Shown: positions 8,743 through 17,957 of the stretch, piece by piece
Numbering within the stretch: the first letter of the stretch is position 1
Layout of the letters: each line of letters starts with the position of its first letter
Assembly: GCA_028687755.1 (NCBI GenBank)
Contig: JAQTZL010000008.1
Location: 31,406 to 95,405, forward strand
DNA: 64,000 bases
Direction: 5' to 3'
Source: Candidatus Nanopelagicales bacterium
Lineage (GTDB): Bacteria; Actinomycetota; Actinomycetes; S36-B12
The notes under the pieces: model-generated
Databases searched by the model: none
What the model saw: only the letters and a program-made list of their open reading frames with translations
What the model was told of the DNA's origin: nothing
Translations under genes and position numbers: made by a program

Positions 8743-9441
8743 TTACGGCTTGAGCGAAACTCCTACGTATGGCTCACCGGTAACGATCGTGATCAGGCGC
8801 CGGGTGACGGAGACCGCATGGTCGGCATATCGCTCGTAGTAGCGCGAGAGCAAGGTGATGTCGATTGCTGTCTCGACGCCATGCTCCCAGCTGGAATTGA
8901 GTACGGCCCGGAAGAGCTCACGGTGGAGGCGATCAACAACCTCATCGTGAGCTGCAATGTCTGTGGCAAGGGTCAAATCTTTGGTGGCGATCACCTGAGC
9001 AGTCTTGGTGACAATGGCTTGGGCAAGCGCGCCCATTTGTTCAAAGGTTTCGCGGAGATCTTCGGGAACCACTGCATTTGGGAAGCGCATCCGTGCTTGC
9101 TTGGCCACGTGCGAGGCTAAATCGCCCATGCGTTCAAGGGAAGCAGCGATGCGCAAAGAGCCGATCAGGATCCGAAGATCGCGATCGGTGGGCTGCTGTA
9201 GGGAGATGAGATCAAAGCAGCGCTCTTCGATTTGCGAGGTCAGGATGTCGATGCGCTCATCTTGGGCGATGACGGCCTGGGCCAAATCATTATCGGCATC
9301 GAGTAAGGACTGGGTGGCCATGAACATCGCGGAGCCCACGAGATCGGCAACTTCAACCAATCCCGCGTTAACGGCTTCTAGATCTTCGGCATATGCCACT
9401 GGAACGCTTTTCCTCCTACGGCGTGGAGCATACGTTGCCAT
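8743..9441 (-). CDS. phoU: PhoU phosphate-signalling regulator
   Basis: A 232-residue helical PhoU protein with two three-helix repeats. Metal-contact motifs are seen as ASLERMGDLASHVAK in the first repeat and LLSRYYERYADHAVSVTRR in the second. PhoU couples phosphate transport to SenX3-type kinases and represses the Pho response. It is divergent from senX3-regX3, which fits that role. No pst genes are present; the only phosphate transporter in the window is the PiT gene at 52834-54015. ATG at 9441 has AAGGA at good distance; ATG at 9465 is an alternative. Confidence 0.9.
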   Translation of the reverse strand: MATYAPRRRRKSVPVAYAEDLEAVNAGLVEVADLVGSAMFMATQSLLDADNDLAQAVIAQDERIDILTSQIEERCFDLISLQQPTDRDLRILIGSLRIAASLERMGDLASHVAKQARMRFPNAVVPEDLRETFEQMGALAQAIVTKTAQVIATKDLTLATDIAAHDEVVDRLHRELFRAVLNSSWEHGVETAIDITLLSRYYERYADHAVSVTRRLITIVTGEPYVGVSLKP

Positions 9442-9473
9442 GAGTCCATCCTTGAGTTGCAACATGGCCAAAG

Positions 9474-9522
9474 GTTGAACGAAAGGCAACGAGTTGGTGA
9501 ACGCTTAGAGGGAAGGATGAAC
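9474..9522. promoter_or_regulatory. Candidate PHO-box-like repeats between phoU and senX3
   Basis: Three GAAC-ending repeats occur in the divergent region: GTTGAAC at 9474-9480, GGTGAAC at 9496-9502 and GATGAAC at 9516-9522, spaced 22 and 20 bases, close to multiples of 11. They resemble the clearer units upstream of the PiT gene (54045-54120). They would suit autoregulation by RegX3. The spacing is imperfect, so this is only suggestive. Confidence 0.35.
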
Positions 9523-9572
9523 CCTAAGCAAATGGTTCGTGGTTTCGTGCGAATAATTTTCATCTGACCCAC

Positions 9573-10724
9573 TTGGCTGCCTATCCTTCAATAGTGGCCA
9601 GCACCTTCCTTCGAGCGCAAACGGCAGATGGGCTTGTAGTGGACTACCAAGAGATCCCAGACGAGGTTTCCCGGATTTTGGCTGTTCTGCCCTCGGTCTC
9701 CATCGTGGTTGATCAAGATGGCACCGTTCTTCGGGCTAGCGCGAAAGCCTTGGCTCTGGGCTTGGTGAATCGCAACACCATCGCGATTCGCGATTTGGCC
9801 AAGTTGGTTCATGCAGTGGCTGACGACGGTGAAGCTCGCGAACAAGAGATGCGTGTGCGCCGTCCACCACTTGGTCGCGAACTCCTAGAACTACGCGTTC
9901 GAGTTGCGGACCTTGGTACGGGCGCAATCTTGGTTTTGATTGACGACCTTGCTGAAGAGCGTCGAGTTGATGCCGTGCGTAGAGATTTTGTTGCCAACAT
10001 CAGTCATGAACTCAAAACTCCCGTCGGTGCGCTTTCTGTACTAGCAGAAGCGATTCAATCGGCGAGCGAGGATCCAGAACAGGTCCGACACTTTGCCCAA
10101 CGCATGCAGATGGAAGCAACGCGTCTTGGACATCTTGTACAAGACGTTATCGATCTATCTCGCTTGCAAGGTGATGATCCACTGAGCCATGCAGCAGTCG
10201 TAAACATTGACGAAGTAATTGCGCTTGCCATTGAAGATGTACGCATGCTTGCGGAAACTCGCGAAATTGATCTCGTCATCGCTGCGGAAGCGCCAACGTT
10301 TGTATATGCGGATGCAGGCCAAGTGCAAACAGCTGTGCGCAACTTGTTGGTCAATGCCATTGCCTATTCGTCCGATGGTACGAGTGTTGCCGTGCATTCA
10401 CGTGAAATCGACTCAATCGTAGAAATCATGGTGAAAGATCAAGGTGTAGGAATTCCTGCTAACGATCTCGATCGCATTTTTGAACGCTTCTACCGTGTTG
10501 ATCCGGCTCGTTCGCGAGTAACCGGTGGTACTGGGTTGGGATTAGCGATCGTGAAACATGTGTGTCAAAACCATGGTGGAGAATGCACCGTTTGGTCCGA
10601 AGTTGGCGTGGGTTCAACTTTCACCTTGCGCCTACCAACATTTGTTGGCGAAGACGCTAACCAGCAAGGTGATGAGGCAACGATTATTGAGATATCGGCA
10701 CCATTCGGGGAGCTGCAGTCATGA
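9573..10724 (+). CDS. senX3: SenX3-like sensor histidine kinase without membrane anchor
   Basis: A 383-residue kinase with a PAS-like domain (about residues 35-125), a HisKA domain with the phospho-accepting His145 in ANISHELKTPVG, and a HATPase domain with the N box (LLVNAIAYS), KDQGVGIP and GGTGLGLAIVKH. It partners RegX3 in phosphate-starvation signalling. Known SenX3 proteins have N-terminal membrane helices; here the frame opens after a stop at 9525, the only starts are TTG at 9573 or later, and no hydrophobic helix is seen. The 3' end overlaps regX3 (ATGA). Confidence 0.88.
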   Translation: MAAYPSIVASTFLRAQTADGLVVDYQEIPDEVSRILAVLPSVSIVVDQDGTVLRASAKALALGLVNRNTIAIRDLAKLVHAVADDGEAREQEMRVRRPPLGRELLELRVRVADLGTGAILVLIDDLAEERRVDAVRRDFVANISHELKTPVGALSVLAEAIQSASEDPEQVRHFAQRMQMEATRLGHLVQDVIDLSRLQGDDPLSHAAVVNIDEVIALAIEDVRMLAETREIDLVIAAEAPTFVYADAGQVQTAVRNLLVNAIAYSSDGTSVAVHSREIDSIVEIMVKDQGVGIPANDLDRIFERFYRVDPARSRVTGGTGLGLAIVKHVCQNHGGECTVWSEVGVGSTFTLRLPTFVGEDANQQGDEATIIEISAPFGELQS

Positions 10725-11401
10725 CCAAAATTTTGATCGTTGAAGACGAAGAGTCTTTTTCTGAAGCTCTGTCATTCATGTTGAAACGTGAAGGCTATGA
10801 AGTAGAAGTAGCGGCCGATGGCCATAAAGCTGTTGAACTGTTCGAACGCAATGGTGCAGATCTCCTGTTACTTGACCTTATGTTGCCCGGCCTGTCGGGC
10901 ACTGAAGTGTGTAAGCACATTCGTGCAAAATCTTCTGTTCCCATCATCATGCTTTCAGCAAAAGATGGCGAGATCGACAAAGTGCTAGGGCTAGAGCTCG
11001 GTGCCGATGATTACGTCACGAAGCCATTTTCTTCACGTGAGTTACTCGCTCGAGTCAAGGCAGTGCTTCGTCGTCATGGAGAAGTTGAAGATTTACTTCC
11101 CACCACGGTTGAAGAAGGACCCGTGCGTATTGACTTGGATCGTCACGTAGTTTCGGTGCGTGGTGAACAGATCACGATGCCGCTTAAAGAATTCGATCTC
11201 TTGGAGTTCTTGGTGCGTAACGCAGGTCGCGTCATGACCCGTAATCAACTCATCGACCGTATTTGGGGCGCTGACTACGTCGGTGACACCAAGACTCTTG
11301 ATGTTCACATCAAGCGGTTGCGCGCAAAGGTTGAAGTAGACCCCGCAAATCCCGTGCACCTGCTGACGGTGCGTGGGTTGGGTTACCGCTACCAGGCTTG
11401 A
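10721..11401 (+). CDS. regX3: RegX3 response regulator
   Basis: A 226-residue OmpR/PhoB-family regulator. The receiver has the acidic pair ED at residues 8-9, the phospho-acceptor Asp52 in LLLLDLMLPG, and the conserved Lys in DDYVTKPFS. The winged helix ends with TLDVHIKRLRAKVE and LLTVRGLGYRYQA. It is translationally coupled to senX3 and is the likely reader of the PHO-like repeats at 54045-54120. Confidence 0.93.
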   Translation: MTKILIVEDEESFSEALSFMLKREGYEVEVAADGHKAVELFERNGADLLLLDLMLPGLSGTEVCKHIRAKSSVPIIMLSAKDGEIDKVLGLELGADDYVTKPFSSRELLARVKAVLRRHGEVEDLLPTTVEEGPVRIDLDRHVVSVRGEQITMPLKEFDLLEFLVRNAGRVMTRNQLIDRIWGADYVGDTKTLDVHIKRLRAKVEVDPANPVHLLTVRGLGYRYQA

Positions 11402-11404
11402 GTT

Positions 11405-11983
11405 CTACTCAGCTGAAGTGGCGCTTGCAGCTGGAGTCGCTGCAGGGAGCACGTCACTCAAGGTCACCGTGTTGGTGATGCCTGCGTAGAAGCCAGTGTC
11501 AGGAACCGTCATGACTGAGATCTTCAGTTGTCCGGCATTTTGGAAGTTAAAGGTCACAGGAACGTAGGTGCTAACCGCCGGTTTGGCACCACGAACGGGA
11601 GCCTTCGTTGCGGCATTTTGGTAGCCAAAGGCGACTGCACCGCCACCCAGAATCGGCTTGAGTGCTGGGGTGAAGGAGATCGCCTTGCCATCAACCTCGA
11701 CACTGTCGACCACATCAACGGTGATGCCGTTGTTGACGATCGTTCCGATGAGTTGAGCCGGGCCAACTCCCTGACCCTTGACCAAGGTCACGTTCACCAC
11801 TTCCATATCGCCAACCTGCGCCTCAATCCCGTTGCCGGTATTCATGCCAGATTGCATGTTGGTGGTGGCCTCTTTGCCGTTCCAGCAGCCTGAGAGGGCT
11901 GGCAGGGCCACGAGGGCGATAGCAGCCATGGCAATTGAGCTGCGGCGGGCAAGGGCGCGTTGGGTCAGGTTTACGTTCGTCAC
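11405..11983 (-). CDS. Lipoprotein, LpqE-like by position
   Basis: A 192-residue secreted lipoprotein. The signal peptide runs from a basic segment (RALARRSS) through a hydrophobic core to the lipobox LSGC, about 32 residues in. The mature part is beta-rich, with [10 protein letters not shown] and [18 protein letters not shown], and ends in an Ala/Thr/Ser tail. Its place, divergent from carD, matches LpqE in Mycobacterium, a lipoprotein with a PCuAC-like fold; the copper link is not visible in sequence. GTG at 11983 is chosen because a longer start at 12058 would run into the carD start. Confidence 0.65.
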   Translation of the reverse strand: MTNVNLTQRALARRSSIAMAAIALVALPALSGCWNGKEATTNMQSGMNTGNGIEAQVGDMEVVNVTLVKGQGVGPAQLIGTIVNNGITVDVVDSVEVDGKAISFTPALKPILGGGAVAFGYQNAATKAPVRGAKPAVSTYVPVTFNFQNAGQLKISVMTVPDTGFYAGITNTVTLSDVLPAATPAASATSAE

Positions 11984-12032
11984 AAGGGAAGAGTAGCGAC
12001 CAGATTTTGGGGTGTCTTCTCGTGGTAGTCTT

Positions 12033-12050
12033 AACCCCTCGAAAGGGGTT
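12033..12050 (+). promoter_or_regulatory. Hairpin covering the carD ribosome-binding site
   Basis: AACCCCT-CGAA-AGGGGTT is a perfect 7-bp stem with a four-base loop, ending eight bases before the carD ATG. The right arm contains the AAGGGG that would pair with 16S rRNA, so folding would hide the ribosome-binding site. It may be a translational switch or an RNA-stability element. Confidence 0.5.
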
Positions 12051-12057
12051 TTACTCA

Positions 12058-12540
12058 ATGGCTTTCAACGTTGGCGACACTGTCGTCTACCCACATCATG
12101 GGGCGGCAGTTATCGAAGCCGTGGAGATGCGCAAGATCAAAGGTGAGGATCGCGAGTACCTCGTCCTCCGCGTGGCTCAGGGCGATCTGACTGTTCGCGT
12201 TCCCTCTGACAATGTCGATCTCGTCGGCGTTCGCGATGTGGTCAATGCCGCTGGCTTGGAGCGCGTATTTAACGTGCTTCGCCAGCCATATACCGAAGAA
12301 CCCACCAACTGGTCCCGCCGGTACAAGGCAAATCTTGAGAAGCTCGCTTCAGGCGATGTCATCAAGGTGGCTGAAGTAGTGCGCGATTTGTGGCGTCGTG
12401 AAAAAGAACGTGGTCTTTCAGCTGGCGAAAAGCGGATGCTGGCCAAGGCTCGTCAAATTCTTGTGAGTGAGCTGGCTCTAGCTGAGAAGACCAACGAGGT
12501 TAAGGCTGAGGCCATCCTCGATGAGGTCCTCGCCTCCTAG
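12058..12540 (+). CDS. carD: CarD RNA polymerase-binding transcription factor
   Basis: A 160-residue CarD/CdnL protein, the usual length. The N-terminal Tudor-like domain ([20 protein letters not shown]) contacts the RNA polymerase beta lobe, and the C-terminal helical domain has the conserved Trp in [17 protein letters not shown] that wedges the upstream edge of the bubble. It stabilises open complexes, notably at rRNA promoters. It is followed by ispD, ispF, cysS and rlmB, the actinobacterial order. The start ATG lies downstream of the hairpin at 12033-12050. Confidence 0.95.
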   Translation: MAFNVGDTVVYPHHGAAVIEAVEMRKIKGEDREYLVLRVAQGDLTVRVPSDNVDLVGVRDVVNAAGLERVFNVLRQPYTEEPTNWSRRYKANLEKLASGDVIKVAEVVRDLWRREKERGLSAGEKRMLAKARQILVSELALAEKTNEVKAEAILDEVLAS

Positions 12541-12542
12541 AC

Positions 12543-13253
12543 GTGAGTGTTCTAGGGCGCACTGCTGCCCTGGTACCAGCCGCCGGGCGCGGTGAGCGTC
12601 TGGGTGCTGGGGTTCCAAAAGCACTGCGACCAATTGGTGGAACACCGATGCTGGTGCATGCAGTGCATGCGTTAGCTGGTTCGCGCAGCGTTGATCTCAT
12701 CGTTATTGCTGCTCCAGAAGAAGCCGTAGAAAGCGTGCGGGCACTGTTTCTCGAAGATATTGGCGCTGAAGTTATCGTTGTGAGTGGCGGTGAGACCCGG
12801 CAAGCCTCCGTCTCTCACGCACTGCTCGAGCTTCCTGATGATGTCGATGTGGTGCTCGTTCATGACGCCGCTCGACCATTTGTGCCAACCGAAATTGTGA
12901 GCGCAATCGTGGCAGAGGTACGCAATGGATATCCCGCTGTTATCCCAGCACTTTTGGTCACTGACACCATCAAGCAGGTCAATGCGGATGATCTCGTGAT
13001 CGCTACCCCCGACCGCAGTTCCCTTCGTGCTGTGCAAACCCCCCAAGGCTTTGATCGCGCTGTTCTACAAGCAGCGCACGCAGCGGCTGTTGAGGATACG
13101 GCGACTGATGATTCAGGTCTGGTCGAACGTCATGGGGTACAGGTTCGCGTGATCGCTGGTCACGAGGAAGCCTTCAAGGTAACTCGACCAATAGATTTGT
13201 TACTCGCGGAAAGCGTGCTTGCTAAGCGAAGGGCGGCGCTCACTCATGGCTAA
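12543..13253 (+). CDS. ispD: 2-C-methyl-D-erythritol 4-phosphate cytidylyltransferase
   Basis: A 236-residue IspD that joins CTP to MEP in the non-mevalonate isoprenoid pathway. The CTP-binding loop [17 protein letters not shown], the [10 protein letters not shown] motif and the late [11 protein letters not shown] segment are present. GTG at 12543 follows the carD stop by two bases, and the end overlaps ispF by eight bases, so the three are one transcription unit. Confidence 0.95.
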   Translation: MSVLGRTAALVPAAGRGERLGAGVPKALRPIGGTPMLVHAVHALAGSRSVDLIVIAAPEEAVESVRALFLEDIGAEVIVVSGGETRQASVSHALLELPDDVDVVLVHDAARPFVPTEIVSAIVAEVRNGYPAVIPALLVTDTIKQVNADDLVIATPDRSSLRAVQTPQGFDRAVLQAAHAAAVEDTATDDSGLVERHGVQVRVIAGHEEAFKVTRPIDLLLAESVLAKRRAALTHG

Positions 13254-13752
13254 TCACGAATTGGCTTCCCCGTTGATCGGGATGGGAACCGACGTCCATG
13301 CCTTCCAAGAAGGTCGTGAAATGTGGATGGCCGGATTGCACTGGCCTGGCGTGAATGGGCTTGCAGGCCATTCGGATGCTGACGTTGCTTGTCATGCCTT
13401 ATGCGATGCGTTGCTATCTGCAGCTGGACTTGGAGATCTGGGGTCAGTGTTTGGGACAGACGATCCACGATGGAGCGGCGCATCGGGAATTTCGATGCTC
13501 ACGCATACTGCTGCGTTGGTCAAAGCAGCCGGCTTTGCCATTGCTAATGGATCAGTGCAAGTCATTGGAAATAGTCCACGGATCGGAACCCGCCGCGAAG
13601 AAGCTCAAACTGTGTTGAGCAAAGCGGTTGGCGCACCTATTCGAGTATCCGGAACTACGACTGATGGCTTAGGACTCACTGGTCGCGGTGAAGGCGTAGC
13701 TGCAATCGCCGTTGCTCTTGTGCTGCAACAAGCACCATCGGTAGATCGGTAA
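13246..13752 (+). CDS. ispF: 2-C-methyl-D-erythritol 2,4-cyclodiphosphate synthase
   Basis: A 168-residue trimeric IspF. The metal-binding Asp16 and His18 are in GTDVHAF, the third ligand region is [13 protein letters not shown], and the C-terminal [17 protein letters not shown] is the signature. It cyclises CDP-ME-2-phosphate to MEcPP, two steps after IspD. ATG at 13246 lies within the end of ispD. Confidence 0.95.
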   Translation: MANHELASPLIGMGTDVHAFQEGREMWMAGLHWPGVNGLAGHSDADVACHALCDALLSAAGLGDLGSVFGTDDPRWSGASGISMLTHTAALVKAAGFAIANGSVQVIGNSPRIGTRREEAQTVLSKAVGAPIRVSGTTTDGLGLTGRGEGVAAIAVALVLQQAPSVDR

Positions 13753-13761
13753 CCTGCGCTC

Positions 13762-15156
13762 GTGGCACTTTCCTTTTATGACACCGCAACGCGCACTCAG
13801 CGCGAGTTTGTCCCCATCGAGCCGGGCAAGGCTGGGATCTACTTGTGCGGTGCCACCGTGCAGGCGCCGCCACATGTTGGGCATATTCGTAGTGGCGTCG
13901 CCTTTGATGTGCTGCGCCGCTGGTTGATTGCCCGCGACTACGACGTCACTTTCATTCGCAACGTCACCGATATTGATGACAAGATCATCAACAACGGCAA
14001 AGCGCAGGGAATCCCTTACTGGCTTGTTGCTATCAATAACGAGCGCGCTTTCACCGATGCATACAACATCTTGGGTTGCTTGCCACCAACCTATGAGCCA
14101 CGCGCGACCGGTCACATCACCGAGATGGTCACATTGATGCAGCGTCTCATCGAAGCGGGGCATGCCTACGAACTCAATGGCGATGTGTATTTTGATGTGA
14201 AGTCATTTGCAACCTATGGAAATCTGAGTGGCCAAAAACCAGACGACATGGTTGCCTCCGCTGACTCTGAAGCAATGGGTAAGCGTGATGCGCGCGATTT
14301 TGCGATGTGGAAGTCAGTAAAGCCTGGTGAGCCTTCATGGCCAACACCTTTTGGCGATGGGCGGCCAGGTTGGCATATTGAATGTTCGGCGATGGCAGGT
14401 AAATACCTTGGCCCGAATTTTGATATTCATGGGGGCGGCCTTGATTTAATCTTTCCGCATCATGAAAATGAAATTGCGCAGTCGCAAGCTGTAGGCGATG
14501 GTTTCGCGAACTATTGGATGCATAACGCCTGGGTGACTACTGCTGGCGAAAAAATGAGCAAGTCGTTGGGTAACTCACTACTCGTCTCTGAAGTTGTGAA
14601 GCGCATCCGGCCAGTTGATCTGCGCTACTACTTGGTTTCCGTTCATTACCGCTCGATGCTTGAGTATTCGGATGGATCTGTTCAAGAAGCAGGCCAAGCA
14701 TTTCGTCGCATTGAGGGCTTTATCGCACGTGCACAAGAGTTTCTTGGTGCGCAAGCTCAAGGTCTCACTGAAACGCGACCACAGCAATTCGATGATGCGA
14801 TGGATGATGATCTTTCGGTCGCTCAAGGATGCGCGGTGTTACACGACACTGTGCGGGCGGGCAATGCGGCTTTGACTGAGCAGAACCATCAGGATGTCGC
14901 CGTGGCACTTGGTTCAGTTCTTGGAATGTTGGATGTGTTGGGCTTACATCCCCGCGATTGGCCAAAAAGTGCTGGTGGAAGTGACCAGACCACTGAAGTG
15001 ATTGACGGTTTGGTGCAGGCACTGCTTGTTCAGAGGCAAGAAGCACGCGCACGTAAAGACTTTGAAGCAGCTGATGCGATTCGCAATGGATTGGACTCCA
15101 TGGGAATTCGCATTGAGGACACTCCGCAAGGGGCACGTTGGACTCTCGAGCAATAA
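13762..15156 (+). CDS. cysS: Cysteinyl-tRNA synthetase
   Basis: A 464-residue class I synthetase. The zinc ligand Cys29 is in YLCGATVQ, the HIGH motif appears as HVGH (residues 38-41), and KMSKS reads GEKMSKSLGN. Other family motifs are WHIECSAMA and FPHHENE. The C-terminal DALR-like helical part (ARKDFEAADAIRNGLDSMGI) is complete. GTG start nine bases after ispF. Confidence 0.95.
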   Translation: MALSFYDTATRTQREFVPIEPGKAGIYLCGATVQAPPHVGHIRSGVAFDVLRRWLIARDYDVTFIRNVTDIDDKIINNGKAQGIPYWLVAINNERAFTDAYNILGCLPPTYEPRATGHITEMVTLMQRLIEAGHAYELNGDVYFDVKSFATYGNLSGQKPDDMVASADSEAMGKRDARDFAMWKSVKPGEPSWPTPFGDGRPGWHIECSAMAGKYLGPNFDIHGGGLDLIFPHHENEIAQSQAVGDGFANYWMHNAWVTTAGEKMSKSLGNSLLVSEVVKRIRPVDLRYYLVSVHYRSMLEYSDGSVQEAGQAFRRIEGFIARAQEFLGAQAQGLTETRPQQFDDAMDDDLSVAQGCAVLHDTVRAGNAALTEQNHQDVAVALGSVLGMLDVLGLHPRDWPKSAGGSDQTTEVIDGLVQALLVQRQEARARKDFEAADAIRNGLDSMGIRIEDTPQGARWTLEQ

Positions 15157-15194
15157 CTCATCGCGCACGATCTTCTAGCAAGGGGTAACAACAC

Positions 15195-16145
15195 ATGGCA
15201 GGCAATTCACAGCGTCGAGGCGCGATGCGCAACCCTGGCACAAAGAAGGGCGCAACTGTTGGCTCTGGAGGCCAGCGCCGCAAGCAGCTCAAGGGCAAGG
15301 GACCAACACCAAAGGCTGTTGAGCGCCCGTATCACCAAGCGGCCAAGCGAAAGAAGGCTTCAGAGCGCGCTGCGGATAGTCCTCGTTCGACCTCAACTGG
15401 TGGCCGTCGTCCAGCTCGCCGCGAAGACTCAAGCATGCTCATGGGGCGTAATGCGGTGGTTGAAGGCTTGCGTGCAGGTGTTCCAGGAAAGACCCTCTAC
15501 ATGCAAACGCGCGTAGAAGCCGATGATCGTTGGCGCGAGTCACTGCGCCGCGCGATCGCGTCAAATATCCCTGTGCTTGAAGTAACGAAAATTGAACTCG
15601 ATCGCATGACCGATGGCTCCGTGCATCAAGGCATGGTGCTTACCGTTCCCGCATATGAATACTCAGAGCTCAGTGACATCAGTGACAGCAACTTGATCGT
15701 TGCGCTTGATGGCGTGACTGATGCACGCAACCTAGGTGCGATTGCAAGATCTGCTGCCGCTTTTGGTGCCGGTGGCATCGTGGTTCCTGCGCGCCGCTCC
15801 GCTGGCGTGAACGCTGGCGCTTGGAAAACATCTGCAGGTGCTCTCGCCCGCGTTCCAGTAGCTCAGGTCACTAACCTCACGCGTGCATTGAAGTCCCTGC
15901 AAACCTCCGGCTATGCAGTTGTTGGCCTGGCTGCTGAAGCTGAACACACATTTGCTGATTTACCAAAGCGTGTTCTTTCTGAACCAGTCGTGATTGTGAT
16001 CGGCTCGGAAGGCAAGGGCCTTTCGCGGTTGGTCGCCGAAACCTGTGACTGGCAAGTGCGTATCGAGATGTTTGACGGCAATGAATCGCTCAATGCTTCC
16101 GTTGCCGCGGGTATCGCTTTACATGCAGTGAGTATCGCTCGCTAG
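15195..16145 (+). CDS. rlmB: SpoU-family 23S rRNA (guanosine-2'-O)-methyltransferase (RlmB-like)
   Basis: A 316-residue SPOUT methyltransferase. A basic, disordered N-terminal extension of about 80 residues precedes the substrate-binding domain (MLMGRNAVVEGLRAGV) and the catalytic knot with DGVTDARNLGAIARSA, VVIVIGSEGKGLSRLV and the C-terminal ESLNASVAAGIAL. It probably methylates G2251 of 23S rRNA. It follows cysS, as in Mycobacterium (Rv3579c-Rv3580c). AAGGGG is placed well before the ATG at 15195. Confidence 0.9.
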   Translation: MAGNSQRRGAMRNPGTKKGATVGSGGQRRKQLKGKGPTPKAVERPYHQAAKRKKASERAADSPRSTSTGGRRPARREDSSMLMGRNAVVEGLRAGVPGKTLYMQTRVEADDRWRESLRRAIASNIPVLEVTKIELDRMTDGSVHQGMVLTVPAYEYSELSDISDSNLIVALDGVTDARNLGAIARSAAAFGAGGIVVPARRSAGVNAGAWKTSAGALARVPVAQVTNLTRALKSLQTSGYAVVGLAAEAEHTFADLPKRVLSEPVVIVIGSEGKGLSRLVAETCDWQVRIEMFDGNESLNASVAAGIALHAVSIAR

Positions 16146-17410
16146 TACTCATCCTCGTGCGGAAGATGAAGCAATAGTTCTTGGGTGGTGTCATTGGCAT
16201 TGCCGATGCGTGCGCCGAGAACTGATTGCTCGTCTGGCTTCTTTGACAACACATTTTCAATGTAGTCATTGACTGAATCTTCAAACTTCACACTGCTTCC
16301 TGCACGCTCTGACATAAACCAGCGATGCTCTAAGACTTCGTGAAAGATTTGGGCGGGCTCAAGTTTTCGACGCATGTCGTATGGAACTTTTTCCATGACC
16401 TTCTCGAAACGATCATTGACCCAGCGGTGTGCCGCAAATTCCTCATCGTCTGGGCCTGATTCAATTTTGTAGCGATATGAATCAAGGTCGTTGAGTAGGC
16501 GACGGGCTTGTTGCTCTTCCGCATCGATACCGGTCAAACGCAAGAGACGATGCATGTGATGACCAGGATCCACCACCTTTGGAGTCACCACGACCTGGTC
16601 CTTATCTTGACCAGTGGTGACTTGAAGTTCGGCGACGTCAAACCCAAGATCGTTCAGTCGGCGAATCTGCGCTTCTAGTTCAAAACGATCGGCTCGAGAA
16701 ATCACAAGCGTGCGCTTGAGTTCATTCCAGAGTTTTTCGTAACGCTGGTGCAGGCTGATGCCTACCTCAATTGGGTCGATGCCTTCATGGAGGCGACCGC
16801 CTGCTTGTAGATCAAGGAGTTCGCCAGCAACGTTCGTTGCTGCTGTTTCGAGATCGTAGGCGCGCTGACCATCGCTGAGCTTCTCGTGTAATTCACCGGT
16901 TTCTGCATCAACGAGATAGGCGGCGAATGCGCCAGCGTCGCGTCGAAACAAGGTGTTGGAAAGGGAGCAGTCGTTCCAGGAGAAACCCGCAAGATGCAGT
17001 TGAACGAGTAACACTGCCAGCGCATCGAGCAGGCGAGAAGCAGTATCAAGGCGAAGGCTTGAAGAAAAGAGTGCTCGATAAGGCAATGAGAACTTCAGGT
17101 GCTCGGTGATCAAAGCAGAGGGTAGTGGTTCGCCTAGATGGTCGAAGCGTTCGGAAATCACTGCGACGGGTGAAACGGTAGGAACATCGCGATCAAGTAA
17201 TTCATGAAGTAGTGCGTATTCGCGCGATGCGTAGTACTGCTCAATTTCCTTCACCGCATAGACACGATTGTTGATGCGAACAAAACGCACGATGTGTCGG
17301 CTAATTCCGCGCGGCAGTGCCACGACAAGTTCGTCAGACCATTGCTCCAAGGGAATTTCCCATGGCAAGAACGCCAGTTCAGGTTCCGTCGAGTTACCGG
17401 TGAGGAGCAC
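16142..17410 (-). CDS. Kinase-like protein with C-terminal DUF4032
   Basis: A 422-residue protein. The N-terminal half is kinase-like (lipopolysaccharide-kinase type): VYAVKEIEQYYASREYALL carries the candidate Lys, HLAGFSWNDCSLSNTLFR the catalytic loop, and YLVDAETGEL replaces the metal-binding DFG. The C-terminal half is the DUF4032 domain, with PGHHMHRLLRLTG, EIQ-type helices and FHEVLEHRWFMSE. Intact loop residues suggest possible phosphotransfer, but the substrate is unknown. It is convergent with rlmB, overlapping by four bases. Confidence 0.75.
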   Translation of the reverse strand: MLLTGNSTEPELAFLPWEIPLEQWSDELVVALPRGISRHIVRFVRINNRVYAVKEIEQYYASREYALLHELLDRDVPTVSPVAVISERFDHLGEPLPSALITEHLKFSLPYRALFSSSLRLDTASRLLDALAVLLVQLHLAGFSWNDCSLSNTLFRRDAGAFAAYLVDAETGELHEKLSDGQRAYDLETAATNVAGELLDLQAGGRLHEGIDPIEVGISLHQRYEKLWNELKRTLVISRADRFELEAQIRRLNDLGFDVAELQVTTGQDKDQVVVTPKVVDPGHHMHRLLRLTGIDAEEQQARRLLNDLDSYRYKIESGPDDEEFAAHRWVNDRFEKVMEKVPYDMRRKLEPAQIFHEVLEHRWFMSERAGSSVKFEDSVNDYIENVLSKKPDEQSVLGARIGNANDTTQELLLHLPHEDEY

Positions 17411-17500
17411 GTCGAAAGTCTGACATGTCAGTCCGGGATATCGCGAAGACTCTTGGTTACAGTCAATTGCACAAACGTTGCATTTAATACTGGAGGAATT

Positions 17501-17938
17501 GTGATTCGTACTCGTGGAGCAATGCTGCTCGCAACCGCACTCGTTGCAGGCGCAGCACTTGCAGGATGTTCAAGTAGTGACAGCACTTCAGGTGATGCAA
17601 CACCAAGCGCATCAGCTTCAATGGTGGGTGGCATGACTGAGTGCACCGAAGCTGCCATCAAGCCAACCTTGGAACAAGGCCTAGCAAAAGACGTGACATT
17701 GATGTCATGGGATGCCTTGTCGTGTGCTGACGGTTGGGCAGTTGTCGGCGCAACAATCGGTGACGGTGAACATGGTGCGCCAACATCGTTCATCTTTGAA
17801 CAAGAAGGTCAGTTCTGGATTCCAAAGGAGCAGGCAGACGTGTGTGGCACCGTTGACTACAGCAAGACCCCAACGGCGTATCCAGCGGACGCAACAATTC
17901 CCGAGGCACTTTTCGAAGGCGGATGTCTCGCTGGCTAA
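17501..17938 (+). CDS. Small secreted lipoprotein, unknown function
   Basis: A 145-residue lipoprotein. GTG at 17501 has GGAGG four bases upstream. The signal peptide leads to the lipobox ALAGC (Cys23), followed by a Ser/Thr-rich linker. The mature domain has four Cys (TECTEA, LSCADGW, ADVCGTV, EGGCLAG), which could form two disulfide bonds. No family is recognised. A strong hairpin terminator follows at 17958-17985. Confidence 0.7.
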   Translation: MIRTRGAMLLATALVAGAALAGCSSSDSTSGDATPSASASMVGGMTECTEAAIKPTLEQGLAKDVTLMSWDALSCADGWAVVGATIGDGEHGAPTSFIFEQEGQFWIPKEQADVCGTVDYSKTPTAYPADATIPEALFEGGCLAG

Positions 17939-17957
17939 GGAGCACGGTTACATGAAA

